The notes under the pieces were generated by a model, which was not told the origin of the DNA, ran no database searches, and was given only the letters and a program-made list of their open reading frames with translations. A stretch of DNA of 64,000 bases from Gammaproteobacteria bacterium (GTDB lineage Bacteria > Pseudomonadota > Gammaproteobacteria > Pseudomonadales > Pseudohongiellaceae), in NCBI GenBank assembly GCA_002711845.1, contig PASF01000009.1, positions 1 to 64,000 of the forward strand, in the 5' to 3' direction. The position numbers were made by a program, and so were the translations under genes. Position 1 is the stretch's first letter. Each line of letters opens with the position of its first letter. Shown in pieces: positions 16,218 through 24,714 of this stretch.

Positions 16218-16245
16218 GTCGGTTTTCCCTGGTAGTGGGTTTAAA

Positions 16246-16974
16246 TTAACTCCACAGTTCTGCAACGGGTGTTTGCCCATCGAAGCGATCGGCGAGCTGC
16301 GCCTGAAACAACTCGGCGCAGGCGAGCGCATCGGTCACTGCATGATGTGGCAGGTAATCCGGCAACCCGTATCGGGACCGGCTGGCCGCCAGTCGTATCG
16401 AGGTTTGAGGTTGCTTTCGCCAGCGTTGCCACAAACTCTGGGGTCGGGCGCGATGAAGCCGCGCCTCCAGCGCCATGGTGTCAATCACGGGGATCTCCAG
16501 GCCAACGCCGAGGCGGGCGATCAGGGCGCTGGCAAGGAATCGGCGCTCAATGTCCGCACAATGCACCAACAGGATCTTGCCGGCAATCTGGTCGAGAAAC
16601 TCAGGCAGTAGCTCCAGCAAGTCCGGCGCGTTTGCCAACGCATCGTCGGTAATGCGGTGATACTGTACCGAATCGGCCGGCAAGCCCGAGCGCGACTTCA
16701 CCAGCCAGTGCCGTGCCTGAGATGTGTAAAGGGTATTGCCTGTCACCGGCACCAGGCCAATGCTGATAATATCGTGCTGTGCCGGGTTCAGGCCTGTGGT
16801 TTCCAGGTCCAGTGCCATCAATGGTGTCTGGGCAATACGGGTGTCAGGGGCAACGACACCTGCCTGATAGTAGGCTTGCAGCAGCGCTGACGGGCAGTCA
16901 GCTGCCAGCTGCTGGAAGCGCTGTTGCCAGTCCGGTGTCGCGATGGTTTTTTTATCCGGGCCAAGATACAGCAT
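16246..16974 (-). CDS. 3'-5' exonuclease, DnaQ/DEDDh-like
   Basis: A 242-residue protein with a DEDDh exonuclease domain at residues about 50-235. ExoI is ALDLETTGLNP (catalytic Asp/Glu), ExoII includes HCADIERRFL and ExoIII is HHAVTDALACAELF with the catalytic His and Asp. It hydrolyses nucleic acid 3' ends, presumably in repair or nucleotide salvage, and is not long enough to be a polymerase subunit fusion. ATG 16974 lies three bases after the stop of the CBS/nucleotidyltransferase gene, so the two are co-translated. The pairing of a CBS-DUF294 protein with a DnaQ-like exonuclease beside a transporter recurs in gammaproteobacteria next to acetate permeases. Confidence 0.9.
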   Translation of the reverse strand: MLYLGPDKKTIATPDWQQRFQQLAADCPSALLQAYYQAGVVAPDTRIAQTPLMALDLETTGLNPAQHDIISIGLVPVTGNTLYTSQARHWLVKSRSGLPADSVQYHRITDDALANAPDLLELLPEFLDQIAGKILLVHCADIERRFLASALIARLGVGLEIPVIDTMALEARLHRARPQSLWQRWRKQPQTSIRLAASRSRYGLPDYLPHHAVTDALACAELFQAQLADRFDGQTPVAELWS

Positions 16975-16977
16975 GGG

Positions 16978-18846
16978 TCAGGCCTGGAAATGGAATTTCA
17001 GAAACTTCTGGGCATTGGCCAGCACCTGGAAGGCGGCCTTCAGTCTTTTGCGTTCAAACTCCGACAGTCTTTCCGGCAGAACATTGTTATCGGGTTCAAG
17101 GTTCTGCTGAAGATTGGCAGCCTGGTGCTTGATCCGGGTCATGGCGATCAATTCAAAGGCATCCTGAAAATCTGCAGCCCTGCCCAGCGGCAATATGTTG
17201 GCCCTGGAGATCGCATTGAGCCGGCGGTAGGTGTTTCTGTCAGCAATGCCTTTTGACAGCGCCAGGACGCGAACCAGATCGGTAAACGGCGCTGTTCCCC
17301 GACGCTTCAGGTTGAGTGACTGTTTGTGCTGGCCGTCCTCTTCCATGACAAAGTCCTGGAAGAAGCCCAGCGGGGGAGAGCGCTGCAGGGCGTTCCGGGT
17401 CATGGAGGCAAGAAACAGCCTGTGCTTTGGCGTCATCTGGAGAATGTCGGCAGTCAGACTGTCGACAAATCGTGTCTCCCCGCGCACGGCATCAATGTCG
17501 AAGAAAATATTGCAGTGGAGTAACTTTTCGGCAGTGGGATTGGTGACCCAGTCGGTAAAATATCGCTTCCACACCGCCAGCGGCTGTCGCCATTTGGGGT
17601 TGGTTGCCATGATATTGCCCGTGCAGTACGGGTACCCACAAGCGTCAAGACCATCACAAACGAATTTTGCTAACGCCTTGAAATAGGCATCATGCTGTTT
17701 CGGCGAGTAACTGTCATCCAGAATCAGGGCATTGTCCTGGTCGGTGACGATCATCTGCTCGTCACGTGCCATGGAGCCGAGCGCGATAAAACAGTAGGGT
17801 ACCGGCGGAGGTCCCAGTTCCTGCTCGGCCAGTTCCAGCAGGCGCTGTTTGAATGACCTGCCAATGGTGGCCATGGCACTGCCGATCATTTGCGAATTGG
17901 CGTCTTCGTGAACCATGCGCACAAAGCAGGATTGCACAGAGGTCCTGAGCTGGGCCAGTTCGTTGACGCTCTGCTGGCGAAAAATACTGCTGACAATATA
18001 CAGGCTGTTGTTAGACTCATGCCGAATGATGTCCTCAATGCCTATGACTCCCACGGGCCTGCCTTCATCCAGAACCGGCAGGTGATGGACATTGTTGCGC
18101 AGCATGATCAGCATCGCCTCAAACACGTATTTGGCGGCTGGCACGGTCACCAGCTCCGAACTGGTGACGTTTTCGATGCGGGTATCCAGGTCAACACGTT
18201 CGGCAAGCACCCGGTTTCTGAGATCGCGATCGGTGACCAGTCCGATAACCTGTGTGCTATTGTCCGGCGCCGTGATCAGCAGGCAGGACACCGACTGGTC
18301 CCGCATCAGGGTGGCTGCTTCATGGATGGTGGCATCGGCGGCAAGCAGAACAGGTGGCTGACTGACGAGCTCTCGCACACGAGTTGTCATGGCTGTGGCA
18401 GGCGGGGACTTGTCAGGCGCATTACCCTTGCGGCGCTCAATGTCGCCGACCTCGACGTAGTCGGCAAAATTTTCATTTGATTCAAAAACCGATTCAAAAA
18501 CATCGGCGGGAATCAGGTAAATGAGTGTATCCTCCACTGCCCTAGCCGGGAAGCGTACCTTTCTGCCGCGCAGCAAACCCTGTTCGCCAAAAATACCGCC
18601 CTCCGAAAGACGGTTGTAGAGAGCGCCACTGCGTCGAAAGGTTTCCACCAGCCCGGAGCGGATCAGGTAAAACGCATCCAGCGGTGCGTTGTACTCAAGA
18701 ATACTGCTGTCAGCCTTGAAATAACTGACATCAATATTTGTTGCCAACAGAGTTTGCTCCTGCAGCGACAACTCCTTGAACGGGGAGTGGCGCTGCAGAA
18801 AGCTCAGGATTTCGATCTGTTCTATTTCCAGAGATGGCTCTGCCAT
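16978..18846 (-). CDS. cNMP-binding/CBS/DUF294 putative nucleotidyltransferase
   Basis: A protein of about 622 residues with, in order, a cyclic-nucleotide-binding domain (about 10-125), a CBS pair (about 145-280), a GlnD-like nucleotidyltransferase domain (about 300-450, motif GSMARDEQMIVTDQDNAL) and a DUF294 C-terminal helical domain (to about 615). It looks like a signal-integrating nucleotidylyl-transferase; the modified target is unknown, possibly the co-encoded transporter. A TTG at 18861 is in frame five residues earlier and directly abuts the BCCT stop at 18862, so either start is possible. It is followed by the exonuclease gene after three bases. Confidence 0.9.
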   Translation of the reverse strand: MAEPSLEIEQIEILSFLQRHSPFKELSLQEQTLLATNIDVSYFKADSSILEYNAPLDAFYLIRSGLVETFRRSGALYNRLSEGGIFGEQGLLRGRKVRFPARAVEDTLIYLIPADVFESVFESNENFADYVEVGDIERRKGNAPDKSPPATAMTTRVRELVSQPPVLLAADATIHEAATLMRDQSVSCLLITAPDNSTQVIGLVTDRDLRNRVLAERVDLDTRIENVTSSELVTVPAAKYVFEAMLIMLRNNVHHLPVLDEGRPVGVIGIEDIIRHESNNSLYIVSSIFRQQSVNELAQLRTSVQSCFVRMVHEDANSQMIGSAMATIGRSFKQRLLELAEQELGPPPVPYCFIALGSMARDEQMIVTDQDNALILDDSYSPKQHDAYFKALAKFVCDGLDACGYPYCTGNIMATNPKWRQPLAVWKRYFTDWVTNPTAEKLLHCNIFFDIDAVRGETRFVDSLTADILQMTPKHRLFLASMTRNALQRSPPLGFFQDFVMEEDGQHKQSLNLKRRGTAPFTDLVRVLALSKGIADRNTYRRLNAISRANILPLGRAADFQDAFELIAMTRIKHQAANLQQNLEPDNNVLPERLSEFERKRLKAAFQVLANAQKFLKFHFQA

Positions 18847-18861
18847 GAGGGTACTCGACAA

Positions 18862-20490
18862 TTATCCGGTTCTGGGCTCTGACATCAGGCCTCTGACAAT
18901 CGCGTAACAGGCCGCCAGCAGGACCAGGGTAAATGGAAAACCGGTGGACACGGCCATGGCCTGCAACGCGGCCAGACCGCCGCCGAGCAGCAGGGCGATG
19001 GCGACCAGCCCTTCGAATGTACACCAGAATATCCGCTGGATTGTGGGTGCATTGACTTTGCCGCCCGCTGCGATGGTGTCAATCACCAGCGAACCGGAAT
19101 CCGATGATGTTATAAAAAACACAATAACCAGCACAATGGCGATAAATGAGCTGATCTGCACCAGTGGCAACCCGTCAAGCATGGCAAACAGCTGCAGTGG
19201 CAGCGCCGCCTCCGACGCAACCGTATAGCCCGCGTTGACCACCTGGCTGATGGCGGTGTTGCCAAAAACCGTCATCCAGAATGTACAGGCAAGTGAGGGA
19301 ATCAGCAGAACCGAGATCAGGAATTCGCGCACCGTCCTGCCGCGCGAAACGCGGGCAATAAACATACCGACGAACGGCGACCAGCTGATCCACCACGACC
19401 AGTAAAATGTCGTCCAGCCGTGCAGGAACCCCGTGTCTTCACGTCCAACTGGATTGGAGAGCGCGGGCAAATGCTTCATATAGTTAACGAGGTTGTCGAC
19501 AAAGCCCGTCAGAATAAACAGCGTTGGTCCAACGATAATGACAAACAGCATCAGCAGGGCCGCGAGGACCATGTTGATCTCGGACAAGCGCTTGACACCG
19601 GCTTCCAGCCCGGCCACCACCGACACCAGCGCAATGCCGGTAATACCGACGATCAGGAAGACTTCTGTGGTGGTGCCGGTAGGAAAACCAAACAGATGGT
19701 TGAGGCCCGCACTGGCCTGTGAGGCGCCAATGCCCAACGAGGTTGCCAGGCCAAACAGGGTGGCAAATACCGCCAGAATATCAATGATATGCCCCGGCCA
19801 TCCCCATACACGTTCGCCCAGTATCGGATAAAAAACCGACCTGATGGTCAGTGGCAAGCCTTTGTTGAAACTGAACAGTGCCAGCCCCAGCGCCAGAATG
19901 GCGTAGATGGCCCATGGGTGAAGCGCCCAGTGAAAGATGGTCGCCGCCATGGCCAGTTCCGACGCCGCCTCTGCGCCGTCGGCACCACCGAGAGGCGCCA
20001 CATCAGCGCGCACCCCGTCGGCCACCAGGGTGCCATCCAGGGCGGCGGTAAAATGGCTGAGTGGCTCCGAGACGCCATAGAACATCAACCCGATGCCCAT
20101 GCCGGCAGCAAACAGCATGGAGAACCAGCCCAGGTAACTGAAGTCGGGCGTCGCTTCTGTGCCGCCCAGGCGCACTTTGCCCAGCGGCGTGAAGATCAGT
20201 ATTACGCAGAGTGTGACAAACACATTGCCGGCGGTCAGAAAAAACCAGTCAAGATTGCTGGTCAGCGTATCACGCAGGGACGTGAAGGCCGGCCCCGCCT
20301 GATTCTGAAACAGCAGCGTAAAAAACACAAAGGCAATAATGGTCAGTCCGGAGATCAGAAACACCCGGTTATGGATATCAAGGCCGAAGGGGCCGAGTCT
20401 GACAACTATATTGTCCTGGCCAACCTGGTAGTCAGTATCAATGGCATTGACGTGGCCATCAGGTATCATGGGGTCTGTATTTTTGCTCAA
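18862..20490 (-). CDS. BCCT-family transporter (betaine/choline/carnitine or related)
   Basis: A 542-residue secondary transporter with twelve helices. The Trp-rich signature WTTFYWSWWISWSPFVGMFIARVSRGRTVREF is at about residues 325-355. The nearby GMGIGLMFYGVSEP segment is also typical of BCCT proteins. It imports quaternary-ammonium osmolytes or a related zwitterion, probably with Na+ or H+; the exact substrate is not resolved. TTG 20490 is chosen because a GGAG site sits seven bases upstream and the porin stop is only 16 bases away; longer frames would run into the porin gene. The next gene begins at or one base after its stop, so the four genes from porin to exonuclease form a tight operon. 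Confidence 0.93.
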   Translation of the reverse strand: MSKNTDPMIPDGHVNAIDTDYQVGQDNIVVRLGPFGLDIHNRVFLISGLTIIAFVFFTLLFQNQAGPAFTSLRDTLTSNLDWFFLTAGNVFVTLCVILIFTPLGKVRLGGTEATPDFSYLGWFSMLFAAGMGIGLMFYGVSEPLSHFTAALDGTLVADGVRADVAPLGGADGAEAASELAMAATIFHWALHPWAIYAILALGLALFSFNKGLPLTIRSVFYPILGERVWGWPGHIIDILAVFATLFGLATSLGIGASQASAGLNHLFGFPTGTTTEVFLIVGITGIALVSVVAGLEAGVKRLSEINMVLAALLMLFVIIVGPTLFILTGFVDNLVNYMKHLPALSNPVGREDTGFLHGWTTFYWSWWISWSPFVGMFIARVSRGRTVREFLISVLLIPSLACTFWMTVFGNTAISQVVNAGYTVASEAALPLQLFAMLDGLPLVQISSFIAIVLVIVFFITSSDSGSLVIDTIAAGGKVNAPTIQRIFWCTFEGLVAIALLLGGGLAALQAMAVSTGFPFTLVLLAACYAIVRGLMSEPRTG

Positions 20491-20506
20491 CGTTACACTC
20501 CACTCG

Positions 20507-21769
20507 TTAGAAATAATAACCGATATTGATGTTGAACCGGCGCTCGGTGTCTGAACTGTCGCCGGCAATACTGCCGCCGATGAAAGGCTGGTTGCGTGCA
20601 TGAACCAGATCGAAATAGGTGAACAGACCGCCAGCGGCAACGGACACGCCGGTCACATTCATCATGGTATTGGCTGTGCCATCGACCTTGTCGTGTATCA
20701 GCCCGTAATTATTGTAAAACTGTAGCCCGGTGACCGGCCCCCAGGTTACCGGTACGCTGTAAGCAAGGTTGAATGTGCTGGTTTTGGCATCGGCGGCAAT
20801 CGTGTCATAAAACGCATAGGCGCCCACAGCGAGCTGTTCCGCATTGTCAACACGGTACTGATATTCGCCGTGCTGCAACTGGGCATGCCATCGTCCCATC
20901 TGGCTGTCCACATGCATCGCCCATGCGTTGTAGTTGCCCGCGCGGTTCTGGCCATCATGCAGACCGCCATCAAGCACGGACAGACCCAGCTCGGTGGACA
21001 CGCCGTCGCGGTGCTGTATGTGATAGGCGAAACGGCCAGCCAGGGTGTTGTATTCACCCAGGGCGCGGGACGGGGCGTCGTACAGTCCTTCTCCCGGCGG
21101 GCGATAACCGACAACGTCATAGGAGTAACGGTCCGAGCGGTCGCTGACATAACCGTCGACGCCACCCAGCTCATCGTTTTTCAGGAAGCCCAGATCCAGC
21201 CGCCAGTTATCTCTGAGCTGTCTTTTAAAAACAAGGCCCAGATCATGATCATCTTCCAGCCCGATGTAATAGTTGGTGCTGAAAAAATAGTTGTGCGAGT
21301 TGTAGGGCTTGTTGCCAAACGGAACCGGTGTGATGCCCGCCTGCACTTGCCAGTCTTCGTGGAACTGGTAACCCACATAGGCATATTTCACAGCGGTCAT
21401 GTAATCGAAAAAACGAATCTCTGCATCCAGAGACACCTCGCCGATGGCGCCGTGCAGGTTGAGACGGAATATGTCAAACTGCAGATCGCCACCGCGGTCT
21501 TTATTGCCTTCGCCATAGGAGGTGTGACTGAAGTTGGTTCGCACGGCACCACCGACCCGAACGCCGTCGCGTTGTTCGGGTACGGCCGTGTCAGCGTCCG
21601 CCGCTGAGGCCTGTTGCTGTTCCTGCTCTGCGATGCGCGCCTCAAGACGTGACATCTCGGCTTTAAGCAGATCCAGTTGTTGTTGAAGTGTTTGTTGCTC
21701 TTCAGCCAGGGCCGGCAGCGATATCAGGGCGGACAGGAAAAAATTGGCTGGCAGGAAATACACACGCAT
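20507..21769 (-). CDS. Outer-membrane porin with N-terminal coiled coil
   Basis: A 420-residue protein with a signal peptide (residues 1-22, ending PALAEE). An N-terminal coiled coil (about 24-52, heptads of L, Q and E) is followed by an antiparallel beta-barrel region and a C-terminal aromatic strand ending YYF, the Omp assembly signature. It resembles Gram-negative carbohydrate or phosphate-type porins with an N-terminal periplasmic coiled coil. As the first gene of the porin-BCCT-CBS/DUF294-exonuclease run, it likely supplies the outer-membrane route for the BCCT substrate. Confidence 0.88.
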   Translation of the reverse strand: MRVYFLPANFFLSALISLPALAEEQQTLQQQLDLLKAEMSRLEARIAEQEQQQASAADADTAVPEQRDGVRVGGAVRTNFSHTSYGEGNKDRGGDLQFDIFRLNLHGAIGEVSLDAEIRFFDYMTAVKYAYVGYQFHEDWQVQAGITPVPFGNKPYNSHNYFFSTNYYIGLEDDHDLGLVFKRQLRDNWRLDLGFLKNDELGGVDGYVSDRSDRYSYDVVGYRPPGEGLYDAPSRALGEYNTLAGRFAYHIQHRDGVSTELGLSVLDGGLHDGQNRAGNYNAWAMHVDSQMGRWHAQLQHGEYQYRVDNAEQLAVGAYAFYDTIAADAKTSTFNLAYSVPVTWGPVTGLQFYNNYGLIHDKVDGTANTMMNVTGVSVAAGGLFTYFDLVHARNQPFIGGSIAGDSSDTERRFNINIGYYF

Positions 21770-21813
21770 GAAGGATGCCTTTGAATTGCGAATAAATGAG
21801 GCAGCTACCTTTC

Positions 21814-21841
21814 ACTATACGCAGGCTGTCACAGACATCAA
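21814..21841 (-). promoter_or_regulatory. Likely sigma-70 promoter of the porin-BCCT operon
   Basis: On the minus strand TTGATG (21836-21841) and TATAGT (21814-21819) are spaced by 16 bases, about 45 bases before the porin start. Confidence 0.5.
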
Positions 21842-21946
21842 GGGTCGCTCCGGTATCAGACGGTCCCGGCCTTGCCGCCATGGTGGTTGTCATGCACAGA
21901 TAACCGGTGATGACCGTTGCCGGGTTTTTTGTTGTGGAGGACGTGG

Positions 21947-22252
21947 ATGATGAGTCCGGAGATGGTGATTCTGGGCCTGAATGCGGCGGTTGCAGCCCTG
22001 GCCTATTTTTTTGTGTACCCGAAGTTCTGTGGTGCAAACGGCTGGCGAATCGCCGCCAATGATCTGCTGGCGACCGCCACCGTCGTGATTGTGTCTGGTG
22101 TCCTGTACGCCGGTACCGGCGTGGCATTCAACTTCCTGTTTTTTTCCACCAACTGGTTCTGGTTTGCGTTGCTCTCATACCTGGTGATCGAAACACCCCT
22201 GATGTTGTGGTATTTCAACAAACATGATGTCTGGCGCTCATTAAAGTTCTGA
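21947..22252 (+). CDS. Small membrane protein of unknown function
   Basis: A 101-residue protein with about three hydrophobic helices (residues 5-22, 36-62 and 66-88) and a basic C-terminus (FNKHDVWRSLKF). The GGAGG at 21936-21940 supports ATG 21947 (or ATG 21950). No family is recognised with confidence. It is divergent from the porin operon and convergent with the next gene, so it is probably monocistronic. Confidence 0.75.
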   Translation: MMSPEMVILGLNAAVAALAYFFVYPKFCGANGWRIAANDLLATATVVIVSGVLYAGTGVAFNFLFFSTNWFWFALLSYLVIETPLMLWYFNKHDVWRSLKF

Positions 22253-22260
22253 GTGGTACA

Positions 22261-22923
22261 TCAGTCTGTAATCGTGCCTTCCTGAGTCACCGCCAGATAC
22301 AGCGCGGCAAACGCGGATTTTATCCAGATCAGTGCCGGGAAAACGCCAACGACCAGTATGATCAGGCCGAGAATGAAGATAAAAACGGATGAAAGGCCCA
22401 GTACAAAGATTCTCCAGGCATGCCCCCGCGTGATTCGCCAGCTGGCCTCTACCGCAGCAATCGGGTCCAGCCCTTCGTCCATGACCAGGTAGGACACAAA
22501 TGCCAGGCGGCATGCCACATAGATGCCTGGGAAGATAAATACGATCAGGCCGATGCTGATCAGGCCGATGGTCAGCAGTGAGGCCAGAATGATATTGACG
22601 TAATTCTGGAAGCCGTCAAAAATGCTCTTCACTTCCACCTGGTCGCCTCGCACACCGCGCAGGAAGATCAGATCGGCGCCGTAGTTGATGATCGGGTACA
22701 GTAAAAACAGGTAGGCAGTTTCCAGCAGCCCTATCAGCGCTGAACTGTCGCTGTGACCATCACCACTCATGTTCATCGGTGTCATGAACACGCTCAGCAC
22801 GAGCACCGCCAGCAGGAAAACCAGAAAATTGCCTTTCATCTCCACCCAGCCGCGCGATAACGCGTTGCCCACACCCAGTTCAAAGTCGTCTTTGTCGCTC
22901 CTGTCCTGTGCTTCATTACTCAT
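22261..22923 (-). CDS. Integral membrane protein of unknown function
   Basis: A 220-residue polytopic protein with about five to six hydrophobic segments, a short acidic N-terminus and an LDPIAAVEASWRITRGHAW amphipathic stretch near residue 155. That pattern resembles the DUF975 / glycerophosphoryl-diester-phosphodiesterase membrane-domain-like proteins, in which a similar 'A..S...G..W' helix recurs. A good GGAGG lies before ATG 22923. No activity can be assigned. Confidence 0.75.
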   Translation of the reverse strand: MSNEAQDRSDKDDFELGVGNALSRGWVEMKGNFLVFLLAVLVLSVFMTPMNMSGDGHSDSSALIGLLETAYLFLLYPIINYGADLIFLRGVRGDQVEVKSIFDGFQNYVNIILASLLTIGLISIGLIVFIFPGIYVACRLAFVSYLVMDEGLDPIAAVEASWRITRGHAWRIFVLGLSSVFIFILGLIILVVGVFPALIWIKSAFAALYLAVTQEGTITD

Positions 22924-23137
22924 GTCTGCCTCCGGTTGCTCGCAAGTTTGGCTGCCTGGGGGCGTTGATGCTCCCGTGATGACAAATCTAGGGTCGGTGG
23001 ACAGTTTTGCAAACCTACCAAGGTATTGATTTGCGCATTTGCGCTATTTCCTACTTTGGTAGGGGGCCTGTGGCACAGGCGGATGGTATATTTCCAGCAA
23101 CAATAACCACCGGATGGATTAACGCCGTGATATTCGC

Positions 23138-24061
23138 ATGATCAGCAACCTTGATGCCGCCAGCCTGCCTCTGTGGATCAGTTTCATCCTGTGTCTGTCC
23201 ATCACTGCAGGCGGTGTTCTTGTGCTGTTTCGTTTTCGGCAGGCGCGGACCAGCCGCAGTTTTCATTATCTGCAATATTTTCTGATCCTGCTTTACGTGT
23301 ATGGCTACTACAGCCTGTGGAGCGGCATGTCGCTGTCCGGTTTTATGGACATCGACAATGTCGAGCGGGTTGCCACCCTGGTCGCCCGCATGGGAGCGCC
23401 GTTTTTCCTGGTCAGCCTGACCATGCTGCTGTTGTGGGCCGCGCGTGTGCAGAAGCGGCCAGCCGTGCCCGTGCTGTTCACCACGTTTGGCCTCAGCGCG
23501 CTGCTCACCGCTGGTGTTGTCCTGTCGGGCGAGATACCGCGAGACAGCGTCCAGGTGGCGCTGTCAGGCGTCGCTCTGGTCAGCACGCTGGTGGTCGCCG
23601 CTTTGCTGGTAACCGGTAAACAGCAGATTGTCAGGGAGCAGGGGCGCGCAGTGCTGGTGGTATTAACGGTGGCTGCCGGATTGATCCATCTGGCAACCTT
23701 TACGCCACTGAACCAGTATCCGCATTTCGACAGTGTATTTGTGTTCTGTTTTTATCTTTTTAACACGGCCCTGGTTGTGGTTTACACCTATCAGGCCACT
23801 GACGAGCTGATGCAGCCGCAACTGACGCTGGATGACTTTTTCAGCAAGCACGGCATCAGCAAGCGTGAAGCCGACATCCTGCGTGGTATCTATGCGGGCA
23901 AGACCAATCAGGAGATTGCCAGCCAGCTGTTTATTTCATTGCAGACGGTAAAAGATCACTCATCGCGCATCTATCAGAAGACGTTTGTGAAGAACCGGGC
24001 GCAACTGATGACGCTGGTCCGGGAGAGTCAGGGTCATGGCAGGCGCAAAGAACGTGAGTGA
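23138..24061 (+). CDS. Membrane-anchored LuxR-type transcriptional regulator
   Basis: A 307-residue protein. Residues 1-225 contain about seven hydrophobic helices and residues 235-300 a LuxR/GerE helix-turn-helix (HGISKREADILRGIYAGKTN, then IASQLFISLQTVKDHSSRIY). No receiver or autoinducer domain is present, so the signal would be sensed by the membrane part, a one-component arrangement. ATG 23138 has no obvious ribosome site. No dedicated target gene is next to it. Confidence 0.85.
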   Translation: MISNLDAASLPLWISFILCLSITAGGVLVLFRFRQARTSRSFHYLQYFLILLYVYGYYSLWSGMSLSGFMDIDNVERVATLVARMGAPFFLVSLTMLLLWAARVQKRPAVPVLFTTFGLSALLTAGVVLSGEIPRDSVQVALSGVALVSTLVVAALLVTGKQQIVREQGRAVLVVLTVAAGLIHLATFTPLNQYPHFDSVFVFCFYLFNTALVVVYTYQATDELMQPQLTLDDFFSKHGISKREADILRGIYAGKTNQEIASQLFISLQTVKDHSSRIYQKTFVKNRAQLMTLVRESQGHGRRKERE

Positions 24062-24241
24062 GACAGTGAGCAAGGCAGTGAGTAAGGCAGTACAACGTAC
24101 ACACTTGAGGTCAGTCATCCGTCAATATATGCTCCATCCACGCCCCGGCTGTAACCGGGCTAATAACGGGCATGCTGGCTGACCTGACGCTGGGCGCCTG
24201 CCACGGATAGATCATTGAGACGTTAACAAGGGTATTTCTGC

Positions 24242-24685
24242 TTGCTTGATCACGATCACATCGTCGCGTTTCTGATGACCCTGCTGGTGTCTGTGGGCGC
24301 CGTCATGCTGCACTATGAGTCATTTATCATCCTGGAACGCTTGGTGAAACGTGCCTGGATTCCACATCGACGGCGCATGCTGGCGTTGGTGTTCGGGCTG
24401 CTGATCGTGCATATCATCGCGATCTGGGGCTTTGGTATCGGTGCCTGGTGGCTGGTGGAGGTCAGTGGCATCGGATCGCTGTCAGGTTATCAGGCGTTTG
24501 CTTTTCTGGACTACATTTTTATGTCAGCGGTCACCTACACCACCGTTGGTTATGGCGATATGGTGCCGTTGGGCCCGGTCCGCTTTTTGTATGGCACCCA
24601 GGCACTGGTGGGCTTTGTGCTGATTACCTGGTCCGCGTCGTTTGCGTTCATTGAAATGCAGCGGAACTGGAACAAGCCAGATTGA
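24242..24685 (+). CDS. Two-TM potassium channel-like protein
   Basis: A 147-residue protein with an N-terminal helix pair, a pore loop containing the selectivity filter TTVGYGD (residues about 100-106) and a C-terminal helix, so it is an Ion_trans_2-type K+ channel subunit without a cytosolic RCK domain. The frame begins at TTG 24242; an ATG at 24275 is an alternative but would remove the first hydrophobic residues. The 180 bases upstream contain only imperfect GTGAGTGAGACAGTGAGCAA-like repeats and no gene. Confidence 0.85.
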   Translation: MLDHDHIVAFLMTLLVSVGAVMLHYESFIILERLVKRAWIPHRRRMLALVFGLLIVHIIAIWGFGIGAWWLVEVSGIGSLSGYQAFAFLDYIFMSAVTYTTVGYGDMVPLGPVRFLYGTQALVGFVLITWSASFAFIEMQRNWNKPD

Positions 24686-24714
24686 GCCATCATGGTCTGG
24701 TGTGCATGAAGCGG

